A stretch of DNA of 25,631 bases from Parachlorella kessleri. Lineage: Eukaryota > Chlorophyta > Trebouxiophyceae > Chlorellales > Chlorellaceae. Location of the stretch: assembly GCA_001598975.1 (NCBI GenBank), contig BBXU01001014.1:1-25631 (forward strand), written 5' to 3'. The translations under genes were made by a program, and so were the position numbers. Below the pieces are notes generated by a model. It made no database searches, was not told the origin of the DNA, and saw only the letters and a program-made list of their open reading frames with translations. Below are positions 10,778 to 20,455 of this stretch, piece after piece. Within the stretch, counting starts at the first letter, position 1, and each line of letters opens with the position of its first letter.

Positions 10778-12063
10778 GAGGGCAGAACTAGTTGCATCCG
10801 GCTTTCTTGGTCATGTATGGGATGACCTAACCGAGCTTATAATTCCATATGCTTTCCCAACAACACCTGCCAGGTCCCCTTGCAGCACGCACAGCTTGCA
10901 AGGCGCGGCGCCCTTGGAACGACCTTGGAACGTCAACCCAGCGCTTTGCAGGGCGACGTTGGAGCCTCACGCTTAACAGAACGCCCAGGTTTGAGGCTCA
11001 AGGGTTGCTCCTAGTAGGTTCAGTGAGTGATCAGGGGCGTGATGACATCAAATGCCACCGTTGGACTAGCATGTCGTGACAGTGCTCTACTGGGTTGCTG
11101 CAGGAACGAACTACAATAGCCAGCCCTTATAAATGTACTATCTTGAGAAGCCACAAAAGGCACTTCTGCATCTCTTTTCCGGAGAAGCAAGCCAATCTAT
11201 GAATAGATAATAAGTAAAAGCAGTCCTCAAGGACACAGCCGCAGCCGTGCCTTGAGTGGTGCCCTGGGAAAACCACAGCACACCAGCCAGGTCGGTGGGG
11301 CCTGGGGTTATGGAGACGTCAATAGCATAAGATCAATTGACGGCGCTGGCACCAAGCATGGGAGTGGTCAATAATACAAGCGAACTAAACATACATAAGC
11401 TTGTCTTAAGCATGCGTTTCTACAGAGTCGCTTCTCCAAATGGCGATAAGAGCAAAACTCTTAAAACACCACCCACTTGTACGCCGCAAACTGATACACT
11501 GGGCTGTGTTTGTCGTGCAGTGGAGAGTGTAACACAACTCGAGCACAGCTTGGCCACCGCAGTAGCAGGACACTAGTAGAACGGACCCCCCCCCCCCTTC
11601 CCCCCACCACCACCCCCACCCCCATCACCCCACCCCCACCCCACCCCCACCCACCCACCCACCCCCGGGCTGCTACCCTCACTGGACAGCCTCCTTACGT
11701 GACACGGCCTTCCACCGCTTTTGCCTGCAGAAAGGAGTAGCGCCCAGGGGTGAACAAATGTGCCAACGTGCCAGCAGTGCATCACTGGTGTGTGCCCCAC
11801 TGGTGACCAGATGTCATCATGCAAGTAGAGAGGCCCACCATTCCTCCAAGGCAGACTTGCGGTCACACGAGCTAAGGCAGAGTTGCATTCACAGGCGCCT
11901 ATGTCCTGATCCCAAATAGGCGATGATGCGAGGCAGGCAAAGCGCCGGTGTGCAGCCAAGTAGGAAGCGGTCATTGAACACTGCCCTGCTTGGTACGATG
12001 GAACTCCCACGCCCGGCCAGAAACACAGGGCACATTTTGCCCAAGGCGAGCCAGCCGGATGAC
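10778..12063. other. Region between UBX genes A and B
   Basis: This holds the promoter side of gene A and the 3' flank of gene B. No exon could be supported. From about 11330 it aligns by eye with the 3' flank of gene C (from about 16293), marking the left end of the duplicated unit. A C-rich minisatellite lies at 11586-11666. No TGTAA was found on the - strand for gene B. Confidence 0.5.
11586..11666. repeat. C-rich minisatellite; G-quadruplex motif on the - strand
   Basis: About 80 bp of C runs broken by single A or T. On the - strand, the transcribed sense of gene B, it reads as many runs of 3-6 G with one- to two-base spacers, far above the four G-runs needed for a G-quadruplex. The matching place downstream of gene C (about 16574-16583) has only a short C run, so this is a local expansion. 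Confidence 0.85.
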
Positions 12064-15000
12064 TTACCCAGACAACTTTGCATTTCCCCTCTTCCTCCTA
12101 ACCGTCGCTGTTTTCTTGCTCTTTGTGGGCTTCCCACCAGGCCACCAGCGGGCGGCAATCAATGCCGCCCCAAACACCACCCCCAGCAATACTACTCCGT
12201 TCAGCCGCCACCCCCCACTGAGGTAGCCCTGCGCCATTGCTAGCCCTTGGCCCAGCTGCCCTGCTGTCCCCGCCGCCGGCAGCCGTGCACCCCCCCTGGC
12301 AAGTGCCACCTGTGCAACTGCGGGCCTATGCACGACCACAGGGCGCCAGGGCGCCGGCGGCAGGGGCATTAAGCACAGGGGCAGGTGAATGTCAGCTACC
12401 AGGGAATCAAGGGTCCTATCCAGGTGGCTGACTGACAACGTCCGACGGGCGCCTTGGATGGTCACCCGGTAAGGGCCGCTGCTGCAGGAAGAGGGGTGGG
12501 GCGGCAAAGGGTGTCAGCAGTGCACAAGGCGGAAGGTTGGATGGAAAGGCCGAGGTAATTGTCCTGTCAGGTGAATAGCACCCAAGCTAGGGCCGCATGT
12601 TGAGGACAACCACTTTCGGCAAGGGCTGCCGCTTACTGAGTGTGGCTAGCTTGGGATATACAACTGTAGGGCAGTGGCAGTAGACGACCAGGCGCAGCAG
12701 TTTTTGCAGTGCATGCCGGTCCTGGGCTTCCCAATGCTGCCTCAAAATACCAAAACACACAGCTCCCTTGCCCCCACTTCCAGTCTGGCCTGGAACCTAC
12801 TATCAGATGGGTCCCTTTCCACCATCAGAACTCAGGGACACTACACACCCAGGTACGGTGTGTCTTGCCAACTGCTCTCAGGGCGTTGGGACAACGGCAC
12901 AATCGGCCCACCTGCCATCAGTGCGGTGTGCATCCATATAGTCCAGCACTTGCGCTAGTGTCGTGTGGTGGCCGTCAAACCATTTCCTCAGCACGACGGT
13001 GTCCTTGAGGTACACGTTCACCTCTATCGGCCGCCGCCGGCGGCCAGTAGAGTCTCTGCCGCTTGCGGCTCCCGCAGCAGAGGACAGAGCCTGCAGACGG
13101 CTCCCTGCTGCTTTCCTGGCACGAGCAGCGGCAGCGCTGGCGGCGGCCTGTCTGAAATTGTCAATGGCGACCCTGCTGCCTCCTGACCCGCCGCGTGCGC
13201 TTGCCGTGTAACTGGCCTGTGGTAGCTGCGGTAGGCTTTCAGCCGCCCCGCTGCTACCTGCTGCCCTGCTGCTGGCGCTTGCCGGAGATCCATCAGCTGT
13301 CACTGCGGGCCCAGCAGGCTCGGCTAGCGAAGCAGGCACAGCGGCCGCAGCAGCTGATGCAGCAGCAACCGGCCCACCAGCAGCCACAGACTGAGCAGGC
13401 ACGGCACCCTGCGCAACCTCAGCAGCGGGCCCAGCAGTCCCAGCAGCGGGCTCAGCAGGCACAGCAGGGGTTGCCAGGGCCCTGGCAGCGGGGCGGTGGC
13501 CATGCCTGGGGTTGGCGGCGGGCAGAACCATGAGAGTGGCTTGGGCCGGCAGGCGCAGCAGCCGAAGCGTTTGGGACTGCTCCGCTGGCGCAAAGAGTCG
13601 CCTGGGGCGGAGGGTCGCAAGTATGTACGGCGGTTGGTCTTTGCCCTGGGATGCTATGTGTGCGTCGACAGCAGCAAACACCTCAGCCAGCTGGCTGAAT
13701 CCTGGCAGCTGCAGTGCGAGCGGAGTGCCACCCCATGGGAAACGCACCTGGAGAGCGCACACCTGCACACATGCAGCGCAATTGTTAGTGTCATCACGCT
13801 GGGCTAACCCAGCCCACCACCCACAACAAGCTAGCAAACCATGGTCGTATATCAGGCTGTGCTGACATGACATGCACAGCCTGAGCAGAGACGTCCGCAC
13901 GCCTTGCCAGCATGCTTGCTTTTTGCCACGCATGATGCGACCGACACGAAGGCAGATTGTAACAAGGTCACCGGTGCCACTTGTAGAAGCCGGTGCAAGT
14001 GCGAAGCACCACACACAATGCTCGCACGCTCAACAGCCGACCACCACACACGTCAGGCCTCAGCAGCCTTGTCCCCTTTGCGCCACGGCCCAGCCCTGCA
14101 AGCTCTGCTTTCACAAGACTGGTTTCCACCCACCTGAGAATCTTCAACCATCTGTCCGGCCGCGGGCTGTTCCTCCTCACTTGCTGAGCCCTCACTTCCC
14201 ACCTCGTCGCTGTCGATGACTCGACGCAGCAGGGCCAGAAGCACTGAGGTCAGATCCACTGCAGTCTCCAGAAGCTCCTCCCCGCCCTCGGCGTCGTCGC
14301 CCCCCTCCTCGAACGATACATCCTGCTGCTGCTGCTGCTGCTGCTGTGCTGCTGCCGCACCTGCAGCCTGCCGCCGCACAGCTTTCACCATTCTTGCCCC
14401 GATATACCGCAGCCGCCTCAATGCCACCTGCTGCACAGCTGCCAGCCCCTGAGCCGCGGCAACCACCAGCGCCGGCATCAGATTCTGGACCTGCTCCTGC
14501 CTGACCTTACAGAGGGCATCGGCCAGTGCCGCATGCAGGGAGCAGGTATCTTGCTGGGACAGCTGTTCCCCCCTGAGCACTGCCACAATGGTGCCAGCCG
14601 GAGACACAACCACCATCTGCAGGGGGGCAACACCATAAGAAAGGGAAAGATTACTCCGTGGCTAGTTGGAGCCTAGCCCCATGGGGCTACCTATGGAGGA
14701 CAGTCAGTGAATGATGTGCCCGCAGCATGGGTTAGCAACACCACGGCAGTGTGCCCCTACCAGAGGGCAGGGGCCAGCTATCAAGGCAACGGGATGCAGA
14801 CGGGTCGGCCCGCCTGCTGTCATTATATCCGGGGGTCCCTCCAGCAAGCTGCGTACAAGTTCACCCTCCCGGGAAGGCCGAAAAATTGGCAACCTCCCGG
14901 GTTTGAACCCCTGACCCATGGTTCGACAAGGGGGTCCCTTGTCGTAGTGGTACCCCATGGCGGGGGTCTATACTCCAGAGGCAGGCCCGGGCAAACCACA

Positions 15001-15551
15001 AGAACAAAAGATTATGTCACAACCACCTTCACTGCCACGGCAAGCTCAATCGCAGCTCAAGGGAGTGGGCCGGGGACACCAGTACTTCTACTGCAATATG
15101 TTGGCCACGGCAGGCCACAGTAGGTTGAGGTGAAAGGGGTATAGCCTCCTGAGGTGGTGGAGGCTGCCATGAGGATCCGCACCATGGGCAGCGCATCGGT
15201 GGGGCAGAAGCGCCGGAAGGCTTTGGCGTCAGGGAACTGCTCTGGGTTGGTATTGCTTAGGTCATCTTCCAGCTTGAGCACCACACAGTGGCCACTGAGC
15301 TGTGCATCGTTGTGACTGAAGCGTCGTTCAAGTTCCGCAGCTTTGCTTCCGTGGTCCTGGCCTGCGGTGGTAAAGACCCACATGTCGTGTAAAGGTACCC
15401 CTGCACGTGCTGAAAGCCATACCACGAGTATGGGACTCTAGTGAGACGTTGATTAGGCATCGAGCCAACCTGCTAGGAAGACCACGAGGGCTTTCCCACC
15501 GGTCTTGCTGGCCAACACGGCTTCTTCAGTGGAACCTTGGAAGAACATCAT
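12064..15551 (-). CDS. UBX gene B: UBXN4-like protein, two UBX domains and a C-terminal membrane anchor
   Basis: Five exons, from 5': 15470-15551, 15183-15361, 14134-14616, 12912-13762, 12064-12481; 670 residues, all phases fit. It starts MMFFQGSTEEAV, the UBXN4/PUX11 thioredoxin-like domain (about 1-135, with FPDAKAFRRFCPTDALPM and VVVSPAGTIVAVLRGEQL). A Gln run and an acidic stretch (to about 248) follow. UBX1 is about 249-328 (LQVRFPWGGTPL to RPRRLF). An Ala/Ser/Gly-rich linker leads to UBX2, about 493-575 (RKWFDGHHTTLAQVLDYMDAHR, intron, then PYRVTIQGARRTLSV). UBX2 lacks the proline of the p97-binding FPR motif. Residues about 624-643 (LNGVVLLGVVFGAALIAA) are one hydrophobic helix followed by a K/R-rich tail of about 27 residues, the layout of a tail-anchored protein. 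ER location is inferred from UBXN4. A second start codon follows the first immediately. The downstream neighbour is the paralogue A; upstream lies a dead threonine-deaminase fragment. Confidence 0.85.
14323..14346 (-). repeat. CAG repeat coding for polyglutamine in UBX gene B
   Basis: Eight CAG codons in exon 3 of gene B, between the thioredoxin-like domain and the acidic stretch. The same site in gene C has a longer Q-rich region. Confidence 0.85.
14655..15010. mobile_element. Insertion in intron 2 of UBX gene B, possibly SINE- or MITE-like
   Basis: Intron 2 of B is 566 nt but 236 nt in C. Both ends align between the copies, so about 340 nt in the middle of the B intron is extra. It contains a canonical tRNA T-loop/B-box string on the - strand (GGTTCAAACCC, 14899-14909) and a 9-bp perfect hairpin with a 3-nt loop (14924-14932 and 14936-14944). 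No convincing A-box at tRNA spacing, poly-A tail or target duplication was found, so the class of element is open; loss from C is the other explanation. Confidence 0.4.
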
Positions 15552-15789
15552 GTCAAGTATCCCTTCCTGCTTTACCAGGACTTCATTCAAAGATCCTCCA
15601 AGACAACCTTATACCACAAAGGGAGGATCTTACAGGCCTCCAGGAGGAGGTTAGGTTAGTCAGGCCTCAGCAGGCCCAGCTTGTGTGGCGCCCTCCAGCG
15701 TTTGGTCAGATGGCTCTGTAACCCCCCTCAGTCAGCTTTTGGTCAGCGTCCTACATGACAGTGCACACACATCCACCGTTTAAAAGTTC

Positions 15790-15960
15790 TGCTTGGTCCC
15801 TTGGAAGACCTAGCCAGCACGGTCCCCGCTTGTTATGTGGCAGTCATAAACCCGCAGCAACGTACTCGCCTCGTTGCACACCACCCTCGTCCAGCAGACG
15901 CAGCCGGTGGGATCAGCTATCCGATGTGCAGCACGGCTGATCCGCGAGGGCTTGTGCCCC
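15790..15960 (+). pseudogene. Threonine deaminase 5'-end relic
   Basis: This aligns by eye with 20665-20840, the start of the live threonine deaminase gene, and keeps the long shared string CGCAGCAACGTACTCGCCTC. The base triplet matching the start ATG (20675) is TTG here. A net loss of 7 bp follows within the next 30 bp, and similarity fades after about 15960. No downstream exon of the enzyme is present before gene C. It is therefore a non-functional fragment carried along by the segmental duplication, sitting in front of gene B as the real gene sits in front of gene C. Confidence 0.75.
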
Positions 15961-16860
15961 TTGAACCGCCGCCAGCCCCATGGCATGCACTCGCACGGCA
16001 AGAGGGAACTTAACACGGATGTACCTGAACGTCGTCATGGAGCTTTTCAGACTTGTTGGAAACTCATATGTAGAAGCCAGCAGTGTACAGTAGTATTAGT
16101 ATGGGTGGCAGGTAGTGCGAACAGGGAGTAGAGCTGGGCTGGACTGGACGGAATGGACAGGGCTGAATGCAGAATGAACCTGAGTCTTGCCTGGGTTCTG
16201 AGCCAGTAGTTCTCTCCCCAAGAGTAGTATATCAAGGGTTAGTGAGAAAGAAACCTGCAGAACGCATTCTGGATAGCAAGTGAATAGGCTGAGTTGAACT
16301 GACGCGGCTGGCATGCCTCAAGGCAGGGCATCAAGCATAGGGATAGTTACTGATATAAACAACAACAAAACAGATATAAGCTGATTTGAAAAGCAGCAGC
16401 ACTGCTTGCCATCTTTACATTCGTTTCTCCAACTCCACTACGCCCTCAAACCATGACACAACAACCATGTTACACACTTGAAGCGCTATAACGAGCTGGG
16501 CCAGTCGCATTCGATGTGCACTACAACACACCCATGCCTATAAACTCAACTTGGCCACCCAAATAAGAGGGCGCCTCCCCCCCTTCCTCTATGGTAGCTG
16601 GCCATTGGACAGCTTTCTTGCGTGCCTCCATTGCTTTCGGCAACTTGTGCCAGCGGCAGTCAAGTCGGAGTCACGCAACGGGGTTACAACCAGCTATGGG
16701 CGAAGCACCCCTAGTGAGCTTGCGTTGTGATTTATGCAGAAACTTGCTGCGGGGGCAGAAAGCAGAATGTGTACTTCAAGCCAAGAACGCCGTCCTCGTC
16801 CAGCAGTGGTACCTTGCAAGCTACCCAGACAACTTACAAGCTGCTCGGACAACATACAAG
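15961..16860. other. Duplication junction and 3' flank of UBX gene C
   Basis: No exon could be supported here. The junction between the two duplicated units falls about 15990-16290. From about 16293 the sequence aligns with the 3' flank of gene B. TGTAA motifs on the - strand (TTACA at 16684-16688, 16470-16474 and 16415-16419) are candidate polyadenylation signals for gene C; the first is about 175 nt after its stop. Confidence 0.5.
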
Positions 16861-17645
16861 CTACCCGGACGACTTCGCCTTGCCATTCTTCCTTCTAATC
16901 ATCTTCCTTTTCTTCGTCTTGGCCTTCTCCCCACGCCTCCAACTAGCAGCCATCAGTGCCGCCCCCAACACCGCCCCCAGCAGCACTGCTCCGCCCAGCC
17001 GCCATCCCACTTTGAACCGGCCCGCCTCCAATGCCGTTCCTTGGCCCAGCCGCCGTGCTGTCCCCGCCTCAGCAGACCGCCCTAACCTCCTCCTGGCTCC
17101 CGCTGCCTGTGCCGCTGCGGGCCTCTCCATGACCACAGGGCGCCAGGGCGCCGGCGGGAGAGGCTGTAAGACCAGGGGTAGATAGGTGCCCGCTACCAGG
17201 GCATCAAGCGTCCTTCCCAGGTCGCTGACTGACAGTGGCTCGTTAGCGCCTTGGATGCTTACGCGGTAGGAGGTGCTGCTGCAAGAGGGGCGGGCGGCAA
17301 AGGATGTCAGCAGTGTAGACAGCACAAGGCTGGGTGGGAAGGCGGTGGTGTAGACTCTCCAACCGCTTCCTCAGATAGCGTCCAAGCAAGGGCGTCGCCA
17401 GGCATACATACCATCCCCGGCAAAGGCTGCCGTGTTCTTCAGGGTACCGAGCAATCAGGAACAAACAAAGTATGGCAGTGGCGGGACACCACCAGGCATG
17501 GGAACTCCTGCCGGTCTGGGGCTTCCCATTGCTGCCCTGAGAAAGACAATGACCCAGCTTTCGTGCCCCCGGTTCACACCTGGCTTGGACTTTACTGCCA
17601 CATGCGCGCACCTGGAAGGTCCTGCAGTTACCTTTCGGTGCCCTT

Positions 17646-17799
17646 CCGAGAAGCTGCAGAGCACATGGCGCTGTGCTGTGCGCCCCAGGTGCCATGTGCT
17701 CTGCAGCTTCTCGGAGTAGGGTTCGGTTCAGGTTACTTTTGAGTACCTTAACCGAACCCTACTAACTAACTTGAGTAACTTTCCTGTTTACTCAAAAGT
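17646..17799. repeat. Nested inverted repeats in intron 4 of UBX gene C
   Basis: Three inverted pairs: 17646-17669 with 17691-17714 (24 bp, perfect, 21-nt loop); 17717-17728 with 17750-17761 (12 bp, perfect); 17735-17745 with 17789-17799 (11 bp, perfect). They lie within intron 4, just before (in + coordinates) exon 4. The intron is 527 nt here and 430 nt in B, so most of this is absent from the sister copy. Confidence 0.85.
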
Positions 17800-19116
17800 G
17801 CCCACCTGGCATGGGTGCGGTGTGCATCCACATAGTCCAGCACTTGGGCTAATGTGGTATGGTGGCCGTCAAACCATTTCCTCAGCGTCGAGGCACCTGT
17901 TTGGTACACGTTCACCTCTATCGGCCTGCTGCTGCTGCGTCTGGTATAGCCACTGCCGCTTGCCGCTGCTGCAGCAGACGGTGTAGCCTGCTGATGGCTC
18001 CCCTCTGCTAGGATAGCAGGAGAAGCGCCAGCGCTGGCATTCGCCTGCTGCGAGCTGTCAACTACAGCGCTGCTACCTCCTGACCGGCTGCGTGCATTTG
18101 CTATGTCACTGGCCTGTGTGACCTGCTGCAGGCTTTCGGCTGTTACACTGCTGCCTGCTGCCACACTGCTGGCACTTGCAAAGGGTCCATCAGCTGGCCC
18201 AGCAGGCTCAGCAAGCACAGCAGGCTGAGCGGGCGCAGCAGCATCCTGCCCAGCAGCAGCGGACCGAGCAGGCACAGCACCCCGCCCAGCCTCAGCAGCA
18301 GGCCCAGCAGAGGGCCCAGCAGGCCCAGCAGGGGTTCGCAGGGCCCTGACTATTGGCCTGTGGCCATGCCTTGGGTTGGGCACTACAGTAAGGGAGGCTT
18401 GGGGAGGGAAGCGCAACTGCCGCAGCGTTTGGGACTGCTGCACTGGCTGGAAGAGTAGTCTGGGGCGAAGGGTTGCAAGAATATAGGGCGGTAGGTCTTT
18501 GCTATGGGCTGCTACGTGTGCGTCGACGGCAGCAAACACCTCCGCCAGCTGGCTGGATCCCTGCAGCTGCAGTGTGAGCGGAGTGCCGGTCCACATGAAG
18601 CGCACCTGAAGGGTGCATACCTGCGCACAACCAAAGCTGCCGTAGGGGTTGTGGCGCAGGGCTGAATACGCAGCCACTCACCACACCATACTAGCAAACA
18701 GCGGTAATACATCACGCTGGGCTGGAGCTGACGCATACAAGCTGAACGGAGATGTCCGCCCCCCTCCCAGAGTTTGTGCTTTGCACATGCATGAGGCGAC
18801 AGCCACCGTTACTACGTGAGGCAGCCGCTGGGGGATCAAGAAGACAACCCACACAGTGCTCCCACACTTGACAGGTGGCAAACAAATGTGAGGCCCCAAC
18901 AGCCTTGCATGTTATTCATGTGACACAGCCCAACCCCGCAACCTCCGCTAGAGTTAATCATGGTTGGCTTCCACGCACCTGAGACTCTTCCACAACTTCC
19001 TCCGCTGCTGTCTGCTCCTCCTCACTTGCTGAGTCATCACTGTCAACAACATTGCGCAGCAGGGCCATGAGCATACCGGTCACACGCACTCCAGCCATCA
19101 GCTGTTGAATTCTTTC

Positions 19117-19159
19117 GTCCTCCTCCTCCTCCTCCTCCTCCTCCTCCTCCTCCTCCTCC
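19117..19159 (-). repeat. GAG repeat coding for polyglutamate in UBX gene C
   Basis: A run of about 14 Glu codons in exon 3 of gene C, next to a region rich in Gln runs. B has only short acidic stretches at this place, so this is an expansion private to C. Confidence 0.85.
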
Positions 19160-20455
19160 GACGAACCATCCCCCCGCTCCAGCTCGGCATCCAGGGCCTG
19201 TTGAGCCAGCTGGGCCAGCTGGGGCAGTTCCACCTCCACTCCCATGGTAGCGGCCAGTTGCGAGGCAGCCGTCAGCACTGCCGCCTCATGCGGCATGAGC
19301 GAGACATTAGTCATCTCCATGGCCACCGGCACTTCCAGGGCAGCAGACAGGTCGGCTGCAACCAGCAGCTGCGCCTCCTCCCCGTGCTGCGCCTGCTGTG
19401 GCTGCTGCGTCTGCTGCTGCTGCTGTGGCGGCGGAAGGACCGCCTGCATCGGTGGCCCTGCCGCTCCAACCGGCGCTGCTTGCTCCTCAGAAGCACCAGA
19501 CGATTGTGCAGCCAGCAGCGGTTGCAGCTCCTCCCCTTCCTCCTCTTGCTGCAGGGTCAGCTGCTGCTGCTGCTGCTGCCGCGCTGCTGCCGCAGCTGCA
19601 GCTGCAGCCCGCCGCCGCACATCGAGCACCATCCTTGCCCCTGCCGCACACGCCACAATGCCAACTGCTGCACAGCGGCCAGCCCTAGAGCCGCTGCCAT
19701 CACCAGCGTCGGCATCAAGCCTTGCACCTGCTCCTGCGTGACCTGCTGAAAGGCATGTGCCAGCGCCGCTTGCAAGGAGCGGGCATCTTGCTGGGACAGC
19801 TCTTCTCCCTTGAGCATCGCCACGGTGGTGCCAGCCGGAGACACAACCACCATCTGCAGTTAACTTCAACACCACCATATGACCAGTAGATACCCCACAA
19901 CCGACTTACTACCGCTGCAACTCAACTCAGCGCTCAGGGAGCGGCTCCGGCACCCCATCAGCTCTGGTACTCCAACTGCAGTACCCTTACTACATGCTGG
20001 CCACTGCCCAGGTAGTTTGAGGTGAAAGGGGAGCTAAAAGGGGTAGCCTCCTGAGGTTGTGGAGGACGCCATGAGCATGAGAACCGCACCGTGGGCAGGG
20101 CGTTGGTGGGGCAGAAGCGACGGAAGGCTTTGGCGTCAGGGAAGTGCGCTGGGTCGGTATTGCTCAGGTCATCTTCCAGCTTGAGCACCACGCAGTGGCC
20201 CCCGAGCTGTGCAACGTTGTGACTGAGAAGTAGTCTAAGTTCTGCAGCTTTGCTTCCGCGGTCCTCACCTACGGTGGTAAAGACCCACCTGTCGAGTAAG
20301 GTACCCCTGCACGGACTGAAGCCATACCACGAGTATGGGACTTGGGTTGACGTTCATTATACACCGATCCCACCTGCTAGTAAGACCACGAGGGCCTTCC
20401 CACCGGTCTTGCTGGCTAAGACCGCATCTGCAGCGGAACCTTGGAAGAATGTCAT

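Larger units (their letters stand above)
11330..15985. repeat. Segmental duplication, unit B
   Basis: This unit matches about 16290-20860 in the same orientation: 3' flank, all five exons of the UBX gene, divergent promoter, and the first bases of threonine deaminase. Exons 1, 2 and 5 have identical lengths in both units (82, 179 and 418 nt). Ends are estimated by eye and may be off by 50-100 bp. Confidence 0.7.
16861..20455 (-). pseudogene. UBX gene C: paralogue of B with a frameshift in exon 3
   Basis: Five exons, from 5': 20374-20455, 20090-20268, 18979-19853, 17806-18620, 16861-17278. The layout is as in B: MTFFQGSAADAV start, thioredoxin-like domain, Q- and E-rich linker, UBX1 (LQVRFMWTGTPL to RPRLLF), long Ala/Ser linker, UBX2 (RKWFDGHHTTLAQVLDYVDAHR then SYRVSIQGANEPLSV) and a C-terminal helix (LGGAVLLGAVLGAALMAA) with a K/R-rich tail. 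Exon 3 is 875 nt, two over a multiple of three. Near 19638-19648 it lacks 4 bp relative to B, between the codons for LWRVR and GARMV. Read straight, the frame ends at 19557 after about 185 residues. Downstream of the lesion the original frame stays open for about 2 kb, and all other splice phases are intact. It is thus a very young pseudogene, a truncated gene, or a sequence error. Exon 3 is about 390 nt longer than in B. The intron 1 acceptor is TAG, not CAG. Confidence 0.75.

Noticed and set aside
14890..14990. A real tRNA gene in intron 2 of UBX gene B
   Set aside because: A T-loop-like string and an anticodon-like hairpin are present, but no acceptor stem or D-arm at the right spacing was found on either strand.
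19105..19749. Long + strand frame with Leu runs opposite exon 3 of UBX gene C
   Set aside because: Same cause: the reverse of GAG and CAG repeats.
18979..19853. A small intron inside exon 3 of UBX gene C that would repair the frame
   Set aside because: The sister gene B reads straight through the same place, and no GT-AG pair of reasonable length that fixes the phase without losing conserved residues was found. RNA data could still reverse this.
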